26,303 bases of DNA from JBEBXQ01 sp040391535 (GTDB lineage Bacteria; Bacteroidota; Bacteroidia; Cytophagales; Spirosomataceae): assembly GCA_040391535.1 (NCBI GenBank), contig JBEBXQ010000067.1, forward strand, positions 1-26,303, written 5' to 3'. Each line of letters opens with the position of its first letter. Within the stretch, counting starts at the first letter, position 1. Shown piece by piece: positions 8,528-17,238 of this stretch. The position numbers and the translations under genes were made by a program. The notes under the pieces were generated by a model that was not told where the DNA came from, searched no databases, and was given only the letters and a program-made list of their open reading frames with translations.

Positions 8528-8727
8528 CAGTTCGGGTTTAGAACCCTATCAGTTGCGGATATCTCCGCTTCGCTATAACCCTGTCATTCCATCGGGCTTA
8601 AAATAACCGCGAAGTGGAGGAATGATTATAGAAAGTGGAATGATTATAGAAACAGGACGAAAATGACGTTCATAAAAACCCTAAAAGGGTGATATTTTCA
8701 GATGGTGAGCTTATCCCGAACTGACGT
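8524..8727. repeat. MITE-like intergenic element with 13-bp terminal inverted repeats
   Basis: ACGTCAGTTCGGG (8524-8536) recurs as its exact reverse complement at 8715-8727, giving a 204-bp element in the gap between the convergent M1 and cysM genes. Inside are a GGGTTtagAACCC hairpin (8534-8546) and an imperfect arm pair CTCCGCTTCGC/GCGAAGTGGAG (8563-8573/8609-8619). There is also a tandem direct repeat GGAATGATTATAGAAA (8619-8634 and 8637-8652, 18-bp period) and an ACCCTaaaAGGGT hairpin (8678-8690). It has no coding capacity that I believe. The core from about 8619 to 8700 resembles 23909-23969. This fits a small non-autonomous mobile or dispersed intergenic repeat; mobility is inference. 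Confidence 0.6.
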
Positions 8728-8760
8728 TATTTAATGAGTCCCAGTAATGCATACAAATGA

Positions 8761-9633
<873 letters not shown>

Positions 9634-9828
9634 TTAATTGATCGCCGGAAGTTTAGTTTAAAAGAAAAATAACCATGTAAATTTTAACACCTTAAAGAGA
9701 GTTGCTAGTTCCGGACCCGAAGTTAATATTTTAAGGGTATTAAAAGATTGGTTAAGGGATTTGGTTTGAATTTTTGTTATTTTCGGAGGAATTAGTAAAT
9801 AATCTATTGTAAAACCGAAAACTTCAGG

Positions 9829-10935
9829 ATGAATAAAAGGCTATATTTCTCAACGTTGTCCTTACTGTTTTTTATTTTTTCAGTGGAGGTATCCGGTGCA
9901 AAGAATCTGAAACCAGGTTTTGATATTCATGAATATGCAGAATTGCTGAAGCTGACCTCAAAGAACTCAGACCATATTTTCGGGGCTACTATGCCATCTC
10001 CGGAGCAGTTTAAACTGCAATACCGTTCGCCGGTTTCAGGCCTTGATAATGTTTGGGAACTGTGGTTAAGGCCGGATAATACAGCTGCCATCAGCGTCAG
10101 AGGGTCTACCGAAACGACAGAAAGCTGGATGGCCAATTTTTATGCTGCTATGGTTCCTGCTAAGGGGACCCTGCAGCTTGGGAAAAACCGGACCTTTGAT
10201 TATGTATTAGCGCAACATCCTCAGGCGGCAGTTCATGTGGGATGGTTATTGTCGGCAGCCTATATGGCTGAAGATATTGTGCAAAAGATTGACTCCGGTT
10301 ATAAGGCCGGTATTACCGACTTTTTCATTGTCGGGCACAGCCAGGGAGGGGGTATCAGCTTTATGCTCACTGCGTATTTATACAATCTTCAGAAAGAGGG
10401 GAAACTGCCTGACGATATCAGGTTCAAGACCTATTGCAGTGCCGGACCTAAACCCGGCAACCCTTACTTTGCGAATGAATATGCATTGGCGGCCCGGGAA
10501 GGATGGGCGTTTAATGTTGTCAATGTTGATGACTGGGTACCGGAAGTCCCGTTTTCCATCCAGACGGTCCATGACATGAATGCAACCAATCCTTTTGTAC
10601 TGGCAGATAAAACAATCAGAAAACAGCCTTTGCTGAAACGTATGGTTTTTAAAAGTGTTTACAGAAAAATGACGAAGCCTGCCATAAAAGCGCAAAGGAA
10701 TTACCAGCGGTATCTGGGAAAGATGGTGTCAAAATCGGTAAGCAAACATCTGAGCGATTTTTCAGCTCCGGGTTATTACAACAGTAATTTTTATGTAAGC
10801 ACGGGCCGGACCATATTGCTGAAAGGCAGTGAAAATTATTACCGGAAATACCCTCAGATAAGTGAAAAATTTATGACACATCACTCATTTGACGCGTATC
10901 TGACACTGGCAGAAGAAAATGTGGATAGGGAATGA
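9829..10935 (+). CDS. Secreted class 3 lipase family protein
   Basis: This is a predicted exported alpha/beta-hydrolase of 368 residues. A signal peptide (residues 1-23, ending VSG/AK) precedes a class 3 lipase domain. AISVRGST (87-94) is the oxyanion-hole strand. VGHSQGGG carries the nucleophile Ser171 in GHSQG (169-173). FKTYCSAGPKPGN and NVDDWVPEVPF hold the strand and loop that normally carry the catalytic Asp. The catalytic His should be in the C-terminal third (His349, His350 and His353 in the HHSFDAYL segment are candidates). The lid and substrate range cannot be told, and phospholipids, glycerides or other esters are possible. It is a single-gene unit with about 195 bp of AT-rich sequence upstream. 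Confidence 0.87.
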   Translation: MNKRLYFSTLSLLFFIFSVEVSGAKNLKPGFDIHEYAELLKLTSKNSDHIFGATMPSPEQFKLQYRSPVSGLDNVWELWLRPDNTAAISVRGSTETTESWMANFYAAMVPAKGTLQLGKNRTFDYVLAQHPQAAVHVGWLLSAAYMAEDIVQKIDSGYKAGITDFFIVGHSQGGGISFMLTAYLYNLQKEGKLPDDIRFKTYCSAGPKPGNPYFANEYALAAREGWAFNVVNVDDWVPEVPFSIQTVHDMNATNPFVLADKTIRKQPLLKRMVFKSVYRKMTKPAIKAQRNYQRYLGKMVSKSVSKHLSDFSAPGYYNSNFYVSTGRTILLKGSENYYRKYPQISEKFMTHHSFDAYLTLAEENVDRE

Positions 10936-10941
10936 ACATTC

Positions 10942-10967
10942 AGCACAAGCCGAAAGGGGTGCTTTTC
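10942..10967 (+). terminator. Probable terminator after the lipase gene
   Basis: AGCAC (10942-10946) pairs with GTGCT (10959-10963) and, past a small internal loop, CC pairs with GG around a GAAA tetraloop. A TTTTCC tract follows at once. It starts 6 bp after the lipase stop and separates the lipase gene from the isomerase-like gene. The stem is short and interrupted, so strength is uncertain. Confidence 0.5.
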
Positions 10968-11053
10968 CTTGCTCAGAAGATAAAGTCAGCTGATATAAGG
11001 TAATAATTTGTTAGTTTCAGGTTTCAAATAATCATTATAAAATACCCGATAAA

Positions 11054-11980
11054 ATGTTGAATTTAGGTTTTGCAAGTGCTATTCTGGCCGATTTTGATTT
11101 TGAATATGTGGTTGATTTTGCAGGTGGGAACGGATTTTCCTGCGTGGAAATGATGTGCTGGCCTGCCGGGAATGAAGATCAGCGCCGCTATGCCGGTGTT
11201 AGTCACATTGACATAGACGGCTTGAATGACCAGAAAATTGCCGATATCAAATTTAAGCTTCAGGTTGCCGGTGTGTTTATTTCAGCGCTGGGTTATTATC
11301 CGAATCCGCTTGACCCCGATCCGGTAAAGTCTGAGTTTTACCTGGAACACATCAAAAAGCTGATCAAAGCCGCTGCCCGGCTTGAGATCCCGGTAGTAAA
11401 CACCTTTATCGGTCGTGACCCGGCAAAAAATATTCAGGATAACCTGAAGGAATTCGCGAAAGTATGGCCATCTGTAATAAAGGTTGCGGAAGAATATAAT
11501 ATTAAAATCGGGATCGAGAATTGTCCCATGTTCTATACCAATGACGAATGGCCGGGCGGCAAAAACCTGGCGATCAGTCCGGCTGTATGGGACCGGATGT
11601 TTGAGATTATTCCCAGCCCGCTGTTCGGATTAAATTATGATCCGTCACACATGATCTGGCAGATGATGGATGAAATCAAACCGGTTTACCAATACAAAGA
11701 CCGGTTACATCACATCCATCTCAAAGACGTGAAGGTATATCGTGACAAGCTCGACAGGGTAGGGACGATGGCCAACCCGGCCGAATACCACTCACCCAAA
11801 TTACCCGGCTTAGGCGATGTAAGATGGGGGTCGTTTTTTGCTGCTCTTACTGATGTGCGGTACCGCGGGCCGGTGGTAATTGAGGTTGAAGACAAGGCAT
11901 ACGAATCTTCGGAAGAGGATATCCGGCTTGCCATTCTCACCAGCCGCAATTACGTCAGACAATATTTAGGAGGCAATTGA
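11054..11980 (+). CDS. Sugar phosphate isomerase/epimerase family protein (xylose isomerase-like TIM barrel)
   Basis: This is a 308-residue cytoplasmic protein of the AP-endonuclease-2/xylose-isomerase-like TIM-barrel family. Metal ligands expected for the family are present: Glu155 in IGIENCP, Asp196 in GLNYDPSHM, His222 in HHIHLKD and Glu277 in PVVIEVED. The PGLGDVRWG segment (251-259) is the usual loop before the last strand. Many family members isomerise, epimerise or dehydrate sugars and inositols, but the exact substrate cannot be inferred. Early residues NLGFASAILADFDFEYVVDFA fit strand one. The gene stands alone, and its 3' end overlaps the convergent bestrophin gene by 15 bp. No clear -7 box is visible in the gap upstream. 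Confidence 0.88.
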   Translation: MLNLGFASAILADFDFEYVVDFAGGNGFSCVEMMCWPAGNEDQRRYAGVSHIDIDGLNDQKIADIKFKLQVAGVFISALGYYPNPLDPDPVKSEFYLEHIKKLIKAAARLEIPVVNTFIGRDPAKNIQDNLKEFAKVWPSVIKVAEEYNIKIGIENCPMFYTNDEWPGGKNLAISPAVWDRMFEIIPSPLFGLNYDPSHMIWQMMDEIKPVYQYKDRLHHIHLKDVKVYRDKLDRVGTMANPAEYHSPKLPGLGDVRWGSFFAALTDVRYRGPVVIEVEDKAYESSEEDIRLAILTSRNYVRQYLGGN

Positions 11981-12889
11981 TTTTTCCGGGACATAATCAT
12001 CGGAGATATTACCAAAAATGCTGTAAACAGCTTTACGGATACCGGTGCACAACTGATCGAGCGGAAGATCGTTGGCATCGGTACCAAACGGATCTTCAAT
12101 TTCTTCAGCAATTACTTCAAGGCTGCCCAGGACATACGTGATGAACATCACACAGGGTATTACCAGATAATGCAGGCTGAAAACATAACCTATCGGAAGG
12201 GTAACACAGTAGAGAAATAAAAATTTCTTCAGAAATGAGCTGTAGGAAAATGGTATGGGGGTATTTTTGATACGCTCACACGAGCCGCAGATATTGGTCA
12301 TCTCCTGGATTTCCTGGCTGACCAGCAGTATGTTCTCAGGTATAATGACCCCTCTCTTCTGTAAATCAATGGTTTTCTGGTAAATCATTGAAGCGATCTG
12401 GTTGGGGATATGCTCTTTTTTGTCAAGAGTCGCAGGGTTAAAGTACTGATTGACGATAAATTCCTGAGGAATGTAAGTATTTCTCAAATGGTTTTTTACA
12501 GCAATGGCATAGTTGGGAATCAGGGTCTGATAAAATAGTTTTTCATCCTGATACCGGTCGTCCAGCAAAGCGTTGATTTTAATGGAAAGCGTTCTGCTGA
12601 TATTGACAAGAACGCCCCAGTTTTTGCGTCCTTCCCACCAGCGGTCGTAGGCGGTATTATTTCTGAAAACCAGCAGAAATGAAATCACAAAGCCCAGGAG
12701 AGAATGCATCAGAGATACATTCTTGAGATCCGTATCTTCACCGATGCGCCATACTTCCAGAATCAGAACGGTGATAATGGTGGTATACAGACCAAGCGAT
12801 AAAATAGTGGGGCCCATTTTCCGGATGGTATCTTCCCTGTGAAAATAAAATATGGAGGTAATCCACTCCTTCGGATTGTAATCGCGCAT
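11966..12889 (-). CDS. Bestrophin-family anion channel
   Basis: This is a 307-residue inner-membrane protein of the bestrophin/UPF0187 family (bacterial homologues form pentameric ion channels). Hydrophobic helices occur near residues 27-46, 63-76, about 222-246 and immediately after. Family motifs are clear: FLLVFRNNTAYDRWWEGRKNWG after the second helix, ERIKNTPIPFSYSSFLK before the third, and the acidic EEIEDPFGTDANDLPLD, equivalent to the calcium-clasp/PFG region of animal bestrophins. Ion selectivity in this protein is unknown; some bacterial members conduct cations. It is divergent from nspC with 105 bp between starts and overlaps the upstream convergent gene by 15 bp at the 3' end. Confidence 0.9.
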   Translation of the reverse strand: MRDYNPKEWITSIFYFHREDTIRKMGPTILSLGLYTTIITVLILEVWRIGEDTDLKNVSLMHSLLGFVISFLLVFRNNTAYDRWWEGRKNWGVLVNISRTLSIKINALLDDRYQDEKLFYQTLIPNYAIAVKNHLRNTYIPQEFIVNQYFNPATLDKKEHIPNQIASMIYQKTIDLQKRGVIIPENILLVSQEIQEMTNICGSCERIKNTPIPFSYSSFLKKFLFLYCVTLPIGYVFSLHYLVIPCVMFITYVLGSLEVIAEEIEDPFGTDANDLPLDQLCTGIRKAVYSIFGNISDDYVPEKSIAS

Positions 12890-12893
12890 ATAA

Positions 12894-12926
12894 TTTGGGA
12901 AAATGGATAGTACTGGTATAACTTTG
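12894..12926 (+). promoter_or_regulatory. Candidate nspC promoter (TTTG-N21-TAACTTTG)
   Basis: A -33-like TTTG at 12894-12897 is followed after 21 bp by TAACTTTG at 12919-12926, a perfect match to the Bacteroidota -7 element, then GCATAC. Transcription would start near 12932, giving a leader of about 63 nt before the nspC ATG. Confidence 0.5.
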
Positions 12927-12930
12927 CATA

Positions 12931-12938
12931 CAAAAATA
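12931..12938 (-). promoter_or_regulatory. Candidate -7 box for the bestrophin gene
   Basis: On the minus strand this reads TATTTTTG, a perfect TAnnTTTG, about 42 bp before the bestrophin start. No TTTG -33 element is found at the right distance. It sits 4 bp from the plus-strand -7 box of nspC. Confidence 0.35.
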
Positions 12939-12994
12939 CGTAATCAGATTTTTTCCTTTTGCTATTCAATTAACAATTATTTCTTATTTCCCAT

Positions 12995-14146
12995 ATGGAT
13001 ATTTCGGCTGTGCCATCCCCATGTTTTATTCTGGAGGAATCCTTACTGCGTAAAAATCTGGAACTGATCAATAATGTACAAAAACAGGCTGGCTGTAAAG
13101 TTATTCTGGCTTTGAAAGGTTTTTCAATGTACAGCGCATTTCCCGTTGTGAAGGAATATTTGTCGGGTGCCACGGCGAGTTCCCTGAATGAAATCCGTTT
13201 GATCAATGATTATATGGGTTATAAGGCACATACCTATATTCCTGCTTACCTTGAGTATGAATTTGATGAAGTGCTGGAACGTAGCTCTCATATTACCTTT
13301 AATTCGCTCAGTCAGTGGGAAAGGTTCAGGCCCAGGGTTGAAGCATTTAAACAGGCACATCCCGACAGGACCATTTCCTGCGGTATCCGTGTTAATCCGC
13401 AGTATTCCGAAGTAGAAACTGATATGTATAACCCCTGTGTACCAGGTTCGCGACTAGGGGTTACACGTGATAAGCTCAGCGATACATTGCCAGAAGGCAT
13501 TGAAGGGATTCATTTCCATACTTTATGTGAGAATGATTCACGGACGCTTGAAAGAACGCTGGAGGCGCTTGAAAATAAGTTTGGTGACTTGCTGCATCAG
13601 GCCAGGTGGCTGAACATGGGTGGCGGGCACCTGATGACACGCGAAGGGTATGATATTGAGTTATTAATTGACCTGGTCAGACAGATTCGCGAAAAATACA
13701 ATCTGGAGGTAATTCTGGAACCTGGATCAGCTATTGCCTGGAGAACCGGTGTGCTGGTGGCTACGGTGCTGGATGTACTGGACAGCCAGGGAATAGATGT
13801 GGCCATACTGGATACTTCTTTTGCCGCACACATGCCTGATACACTGGAAATGCCGTATAAGCCCTTTATTCAGGGTGCTTATCATGAACCTGTACAAGGA
13901 AAACCTACGTACCGTTTAGGCGGAATGACCTGTCTGGCCGGGGACTTTATGGGGGATTATTCTTTTGACCAACCGCTTCAGCCAGGAGACCGGCTGGTGT
14001 TTGAAGATATGATTCACTATACCATGGTGAAAACCACAACCTTTAACGGGGTTAATCTGCCCTCAATTGGGATCGCTAAACCTGACGGGACATTTCAGCT
14101 GGTGAAGTCATTCGGATATGAAAGCTTCAAAGACCGTTTATCCTGA
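12995..14146 (+). CDS. nspC: Carboxynorspermidine decarboxylase
   Basis: This is a PLP-dependent alanine-racemase-fold decarboxylase of the polyamine pathway. It decarboxylates carboxynorspermidine or carboxyspermidine, the second step of the aspartate-semialdehyde route to norspermidine or spermidine. The 383-residue length is typical. The PLP lysine is Lys41 in ILALKGFS. HFHTLCEN (173-180), NMGGGHLM (207-214) and EPGSAIAW (242-249) form the cofactor phosphate pocket. TCLAGDFMGDY (from 312) carries the active-site Cys313 and the acidic substrate-binding residues of this family. Its usual partner, carboxynorspermidine dehydrogenase, is not adjacent, so the product (norspermidine, spermidine or homospermidine) cannot be decided here. 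The gene is monocistronic and ends in a strong hairpin. Confidence 0.93.
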   Translation: MDISAVPSPCFILEESLLRKNLELINNVQKQAGCKVILALKGFSMYSAFPVVKEYLSGATASSLNEIRLINDYMGYKAHTYIPAYLEYEFDEVLERSSHITFNSLSQWERFRPRVEAFKQAHPDRTISCGIRVNPQYSEVETDMYNPCVPGSRLGVTRDKLSDTLPEGIEGIHFHTLCENDSRTLERTLEALENKFGDLLHQARWLNMGGGHLMTREGYDIELLIDLVRQIREKYNLEVILEPGSAIAWRTGVLVATVLDVLDSQGIDVAILDTSFAAHMPDTLEMPYKPFIQGAYHEPVQGKPTYRLGGMTCLAGDFMGDYSFDQPLQPGDRLVFEDMIHYTMVKTTTFNGVNLPSIGIAKPDGTFQLVKSFGYESFKDRLS

Positions 14147-14165
14147 TGGGGATAAGCGGTCTTTG
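14128..14165. terminator. Shared bidirectional terminator hairpin, nspC / protease
   Basis: CAAAGACCGTTTATCC (14128-14143) pairs with GGATAAGCGGTCTTTG (14150-14165): 15 Watson-Crick pairs and one T-G pair, with a further T-G pair closing a GATG loop. The left arm lies within the last nspC codons, and the TGA stop is at the loop. GGTTTTTATT follows shortly after on the plus strand. The convergent protease gene ends 12 bp further on, so one hairpin probably serves both. Confidence 0.75.
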
Positions 14166-14176
14166 GCAGTTGGTTT

Positions 14177-15709
14177 TTATTCCCACACCACTTCTATCAC
14201 ACTATCTTTCAGGTCAATGGTAGTCTGTCGCTCTCCCGACTGTCTTCTCAAGGTTACTTTTCCATTGGTTACACTGGCGGTTTGCTGTGAAATCACATCC
14301 CTTTCGTTTTTCTTACGGTAAAGTGCAATCAGATTTTCGTTCGTATTAACAGGGATTTCCGCATTCCTTCCTTTCACCTTTACCATGTAATTGGTATTGG
14401 AGAGTTTCTTGTTTTTCAATAATTCCAGGGCCCGGGCCGCACGTGGTACGCCATAACCCACAAAATTATTGCCATAAGGATAAAGATGTGCCGATTGCTC
14501 TATAATCGAAATAATCTCCTTATTGGAAAGTTCAGGTTGTGCCTGCATAAGACAAGCCGCAAAACCGGTAATAACAGGAGCTGAAAGCGAGGTGCCATAT
14601 AAAGAAAAACAGGAAACGTTGGGTTTGAGATACGACAGGAAATCGGGCCCTATACTACTGTATCCGATTCTTGTCCATAACCGCTGATTGGTTGCGCCCA
14701 CGGAAAGTACGCCCTCTGCGTCAGCCGGTGTTGAAACGATTTTCCATGATTTATCATCACCCTCATTTCCTGCCGAAACAATCAGTAATATGCCTTTCTG
14801 ATCAGCGGCAATCTGAGCTGCCCGGCTGATAGCGCTGGTTTTACCATCCATTTGCGAAGGAATATAGTTTTCTTCCGGATTCGTAAATCCTTTGGCATAA
14901 CCTAATGAAGTATTGACCACTTTAACTCCCAGACTGTCCATCCACTCCAGTGCGGCTATCCAGTTATCTTCTTCTCCCCGCCACTCCCGTAAGGAGTAAT
15001 CAGTGCGGGCCAGGTAAAATTTTGAATTAAGTGCCAGACCATACTGTACGTTTTCCTGGTTGTCAATCCCTGAAATGGCTGACATTACTTCGGTGCCGTG
15101 AATATCAGAGAAAGACTCTGCCACGCTATACAGCAATTCCCCCGACTGATTCGGTTTGACAAAATCGCGAATGCCTTTTACCCGGTTATTCTCAAAAATA
15201 TGACGGAGAGCATCGGAGGAATCAGCACCGAAAAAACCGGCGTCTATCACTCCTATGGTAATGCCTTTGCCGGTATAACCGGCTTTTTTGAATACATCAG
15301 ACTGCACTTGTTCCATGACGGGTGCCATCATGACTTTATTAACCATGTTGTTCCGTGCTATATAAAAGCCGGGATTAATAGGACTGACTTCTTTTACGAA
15401 ATCCTGCTGACGAAGCATTTCGATCTGTTGGGAATTCAGAGTGGCCGAAACGGCATTCAGCCATTTGGAGCTTTTGGCCGGTTCGATATTCAGATACTTC
15501 AGACGGTCATTGTATTCCTGACTGACAGGCAGGTCGCTTTCATCATAACGGGGAAGTCCTTTGGAAATACGATTGTGGATCGTTGTTTCAGAAATAGCCG
15601 GTTGAGCAAGGGGGCTTTTGTCCTTAAAATAAATCCAGTATTTGGATTGGCTGAATGATGTGGTCAGGGAGATGATCAATACGAAAACTCCACAGAATAA
15701 AGGTTTCAT
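14177..15709 (-). CDS. Secreted subtilisin-like serine protease (S8 family)
   Basis: This is a predicted exported S8 peptidase of 510 residues. A signal peptide (1-20, ending SFS/Q) is followed by an N-terminal prodomain-like region (about 24-115). The catalytic domain has the full triad: Asp156 in GVIDAGFFG, His204 in DIHGTEVMS and Ser374 in YGTSLSAPVITG. The oxyanion Asn315 is in VSAGNEG. LNAVSATLNSQQIEMLR in the prodomain resembles the inhibitor-I9-like fold. The C-terminal extension after about 430 (KNKKLSNTNY onward) is about 80 residues, ends IEVVWE, and has no obvious type IX secretion sorting domain. It probably acts in the periplasm or outside the cell. The gene is convergent with nspC and divergent from the aminopeptidase P gene. 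Confidence 0.92.
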   Translation of the reverse strand: MKPLFCGVFVLIISLTTSFSQSKYWIYFKDKSPLAQPAISETTIHNRISKGLPRYDESDLPVSQEYNDRLKYLNIEPAKSSKWLNAVSATLNSQQIEMLRQQDFVKEVSPINPGFYIARNNMVNKVMMAPVMEQVQSDVFKKAGYTGKGITIGVIDAGFFGADSSDALRHIFENNRVKGIRDFVKPNQSGELLYSVAESFSDIHGTEVMSAISGIDNQENVQYGLALNSKFYLARTDYSLREWRGEEDNWIAALEWMDSLGVKVVNTSLGYAKGFTNPEENYIPSQMDGKTSAISRAAQIAADQKGILLIVSAGNEGDDKSWKIVSTPADAEGVLSVGATNQRLWTRIGYSSIGPDFLSYLKPNVSCFSLYGTSLSAPVITGFAACLMQAQPELSNKEIISIIEQSAHLYPYGNNFVGYGVPRAARALELLKNKKLSNTNYMVKVKGRNAEIPVNTNENLIALYRKKNERDVISQQTASVTNGKVTLRRQSGERQTTIDLKDSVIEVVWE

Positions 15710-15812
15710 GGATAGGTAATTTTAAAATTAATTCCGGCTGGGGTGCACGGTGAATTTAAACAATACTGAAATCATTATGGTTTTCAGAGAAAATGAATCT
15801 GCAAGATTAACG

Positions 15813-15820
15813 TAAATTTG
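15813..15820 (+). promoter_or_regulatory. Candidate -7 box for the aminopeptidase P gene
   Basis: TAAATTTG is a perfect TAnnTTTG, 56 bp before the ATG. A matching TTTG -33 element is not evident, so support rests on the -7 match and position. Confidence 0.4.
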
Positions 15821-15876
15821 TAACAAATAATATTACAGCGCTTTTTTTACATATTAATATAAAGAGAAAATAAGAT

Positions 15877-17166
15877 ATGCGTTACTCACCGATTGATAAT
15901 AGTTTATTCATCGAAAACAGGCGCCGCTTTGCATCTGTCTTAAAACCAGGAGCATCGGCGATTCTGAACTCTAATGATATTATGCCTGCAAATGCAGATG
16001 GCACATTAGGGTTTAAGCAAAATACCGATTTATTTTATTTGTGTGGTGTAGATCAGGAAGAGACAATACTGGTGATAAGCCCTACCCATCCCGACGAGCG
16101 TTTCAGGGAAGTGTTGTTTGTCAGAGAAACCAATGAGCATATTGCCGTATGGGAAGGAGAAAAGCTGAACAAGGAACAAGCGAGAGCAGTTTCGGGCATT
16201 CAGTCGGTATACTGGACCCATCAGTTTGAGACTATTTTCAGGCAGATTGTTTTTGAAGCAGAATATATTTACCTCAATACCAACGAACATACCCGTAATG
16301 ACTCCGTTGTGGAGACCCGCGACGCGCGCTATGCAAAGCAATTCAGGGAGAAATATCCTTTGCACAAATATGAAAGACTGGCCCCGCTGATGCATTATCT
16401 CCGGGCCATTAAGCAGCCTCAGGAGATAGCCCTTATGAAAACAGCCTGTGATATTACAAAATCAGGTTTTGAACGTTTGCTGAAATTCGTAAAACCCGGG
16501 GTCACTGAATATGAAATAGAAGCAGAGCTGCTGCATGAGTTTATCAGAAAACGCTCCAAAGGTTTTGCTTATCAGCCGATTATTGCATCGGGAAAAAATG
16601 CCTGTATTTTACATTATATACAAAATGACCAGACGTGTCAGAACGGCGATATCCTGTTGCTGGACGTTGCTGCAGAATATGCCAACTACAATGCTGATAT
16701 GACCCGGTCGATTCCGGTTAACGGACGGTTTACACCACGTCAGCGTCAGGTATATGATGCCGTACTACGGGTTTTCCGGGAAGCTGAAAAGTTACTGGTT
16801 ACCGGTAATATCTGGGATGAATATCATACAGAAATAGGCCGGATTATGGAAAGCGAGCTCAAAGGTCTGGGACTAATCACCGATACCGATATTGCCAACC
16901 AGAATCCCGACTGGCCTGCTTACAAAAAATATTTCCCGCACGGTACATCCCATTTTCTGGGACTGGATGTGCATGATGTCGGTAATAAGTATCGCCGCTT
17001 TGAACCGGGAATGGTTTTTACGAATGAACCCGGGATTTATATCCGGGAAGAAGGACTGGGTATCCGGCTGGAGAATAATTTCCTGATTACTGCTGATGGT
17101 AATCTTGATCTGATGGGTAACATTCCGCTGGAAGCAGAAGAGATTGAAGATTTAATGAATTCGTAA
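15877..17166 (+). CDS. Aminopeptidase P family protein (Xaa-Pro aminopeptidase)
   Basis: This is a cytoplasmic M24 metallopeptidase that removes N-terminal residues preceding proline. The 429-residue protein has the N-terminal creatinase-like domain (about 1-175, with GFKQNTDLFYLCGVDQEE) and the pita-bread catalytic domain. Dinuclear-metal ligands are all present: Asp263 in LLLDVAAEY, Asp274 in NADMTRSIP, His359 in HGTSHFLGLDVHD, Glu384 in TNEPGIYI and Glu399 in IRLENNF. It resembles E. coli PepP in length and motif order. Its 3' end contains the upstream part of the purH promoter. No other gene is clearly in its transcription unit. Confidence 0.92.
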   Translation: MRYSPIDNSLFIENRRRFASVLKPGASAILNSNDIMPANADGTLGFKQNTDLFYLCGVDQEETILVISPTHPDERFREVLFVRETNEHIAVWEGEKLNKEQARAVSGIQSVYWTHQFETIFRQIVFEAEYIYLNTNEHTRNDSVVETRDARYAKQFREKYPLHKYERLAPLMHYLRAIKQPQEIALMKTACDITKSGFERLLKFVKPGVTEYEIEAELLHEFIRKRSKGFAYQPIIASGKNACILHYIQNDQTCQNGDILLLDVAAEYANYNADMTRSIPVNGRFTPRQRQVYDAVLRVFREAEKLLVTGNIWDEYHTEIGRIMESELKGLGLITDTDIANQNPDWPAYKKYFPHGTSHFLGLDVHDVGNKYRRFEPGMVFTNEPGIYIREEGLGIRLENNFLITADGNLDLMGNIPLEAEEIEDLMNS

Positions 17167-17182
17167 TCATGCAGGAAACCCT

Positions 17183-17190
17183 TATCTTTG
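17183..17190 (+). promoter_or_regulatory. purH promoter -7 box
   Basis: TATCTTTG followed by CACC is a perfect TAnnTTTG. An imperfect -33, TTCG, lies at 17160-17163 with 19-bp spacing. It starts 16 bp after the aminopeptidase P stop. Because a TTG here is in frame with purH, the long open frame from 17188 would begin inside the promoter, which supports the ATG at 17239 as the start. Confidence 0.55.
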
Positions 17191-17238
17191 CACCTTATTT
17201 CTGAAAATCAGGTTATAATTCTTGTATATAAACAACCA

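Noticed and set aside
8619..8652. Two copies of a 16-bp unit at 18-bp period, considered as a CRISPR-like array
   Set aside because: There are only two units, spacers of 2 bp and no cas genes; it is better explained as part of the intergenic repeat element.
9760..9785. Promoter for the lipase gene (TTTG and TATTTTCG)
   Set aside because: The -7 match is imperfect and the TTTG is only 14 bp away, outside the usual 19-21 bp spacing.
15098..15658. 186-codon plus-strand open frame
   Set aside because: It is fully antisense to the S8 protease, whose catalytic triad is intact.
17188..17238. TTG-initiated N-terminal extension of PurH
   Set aside because: The TTG is inside the TATCTTTG promoter box, and known PurH proteins begin near the ATG at 17239.
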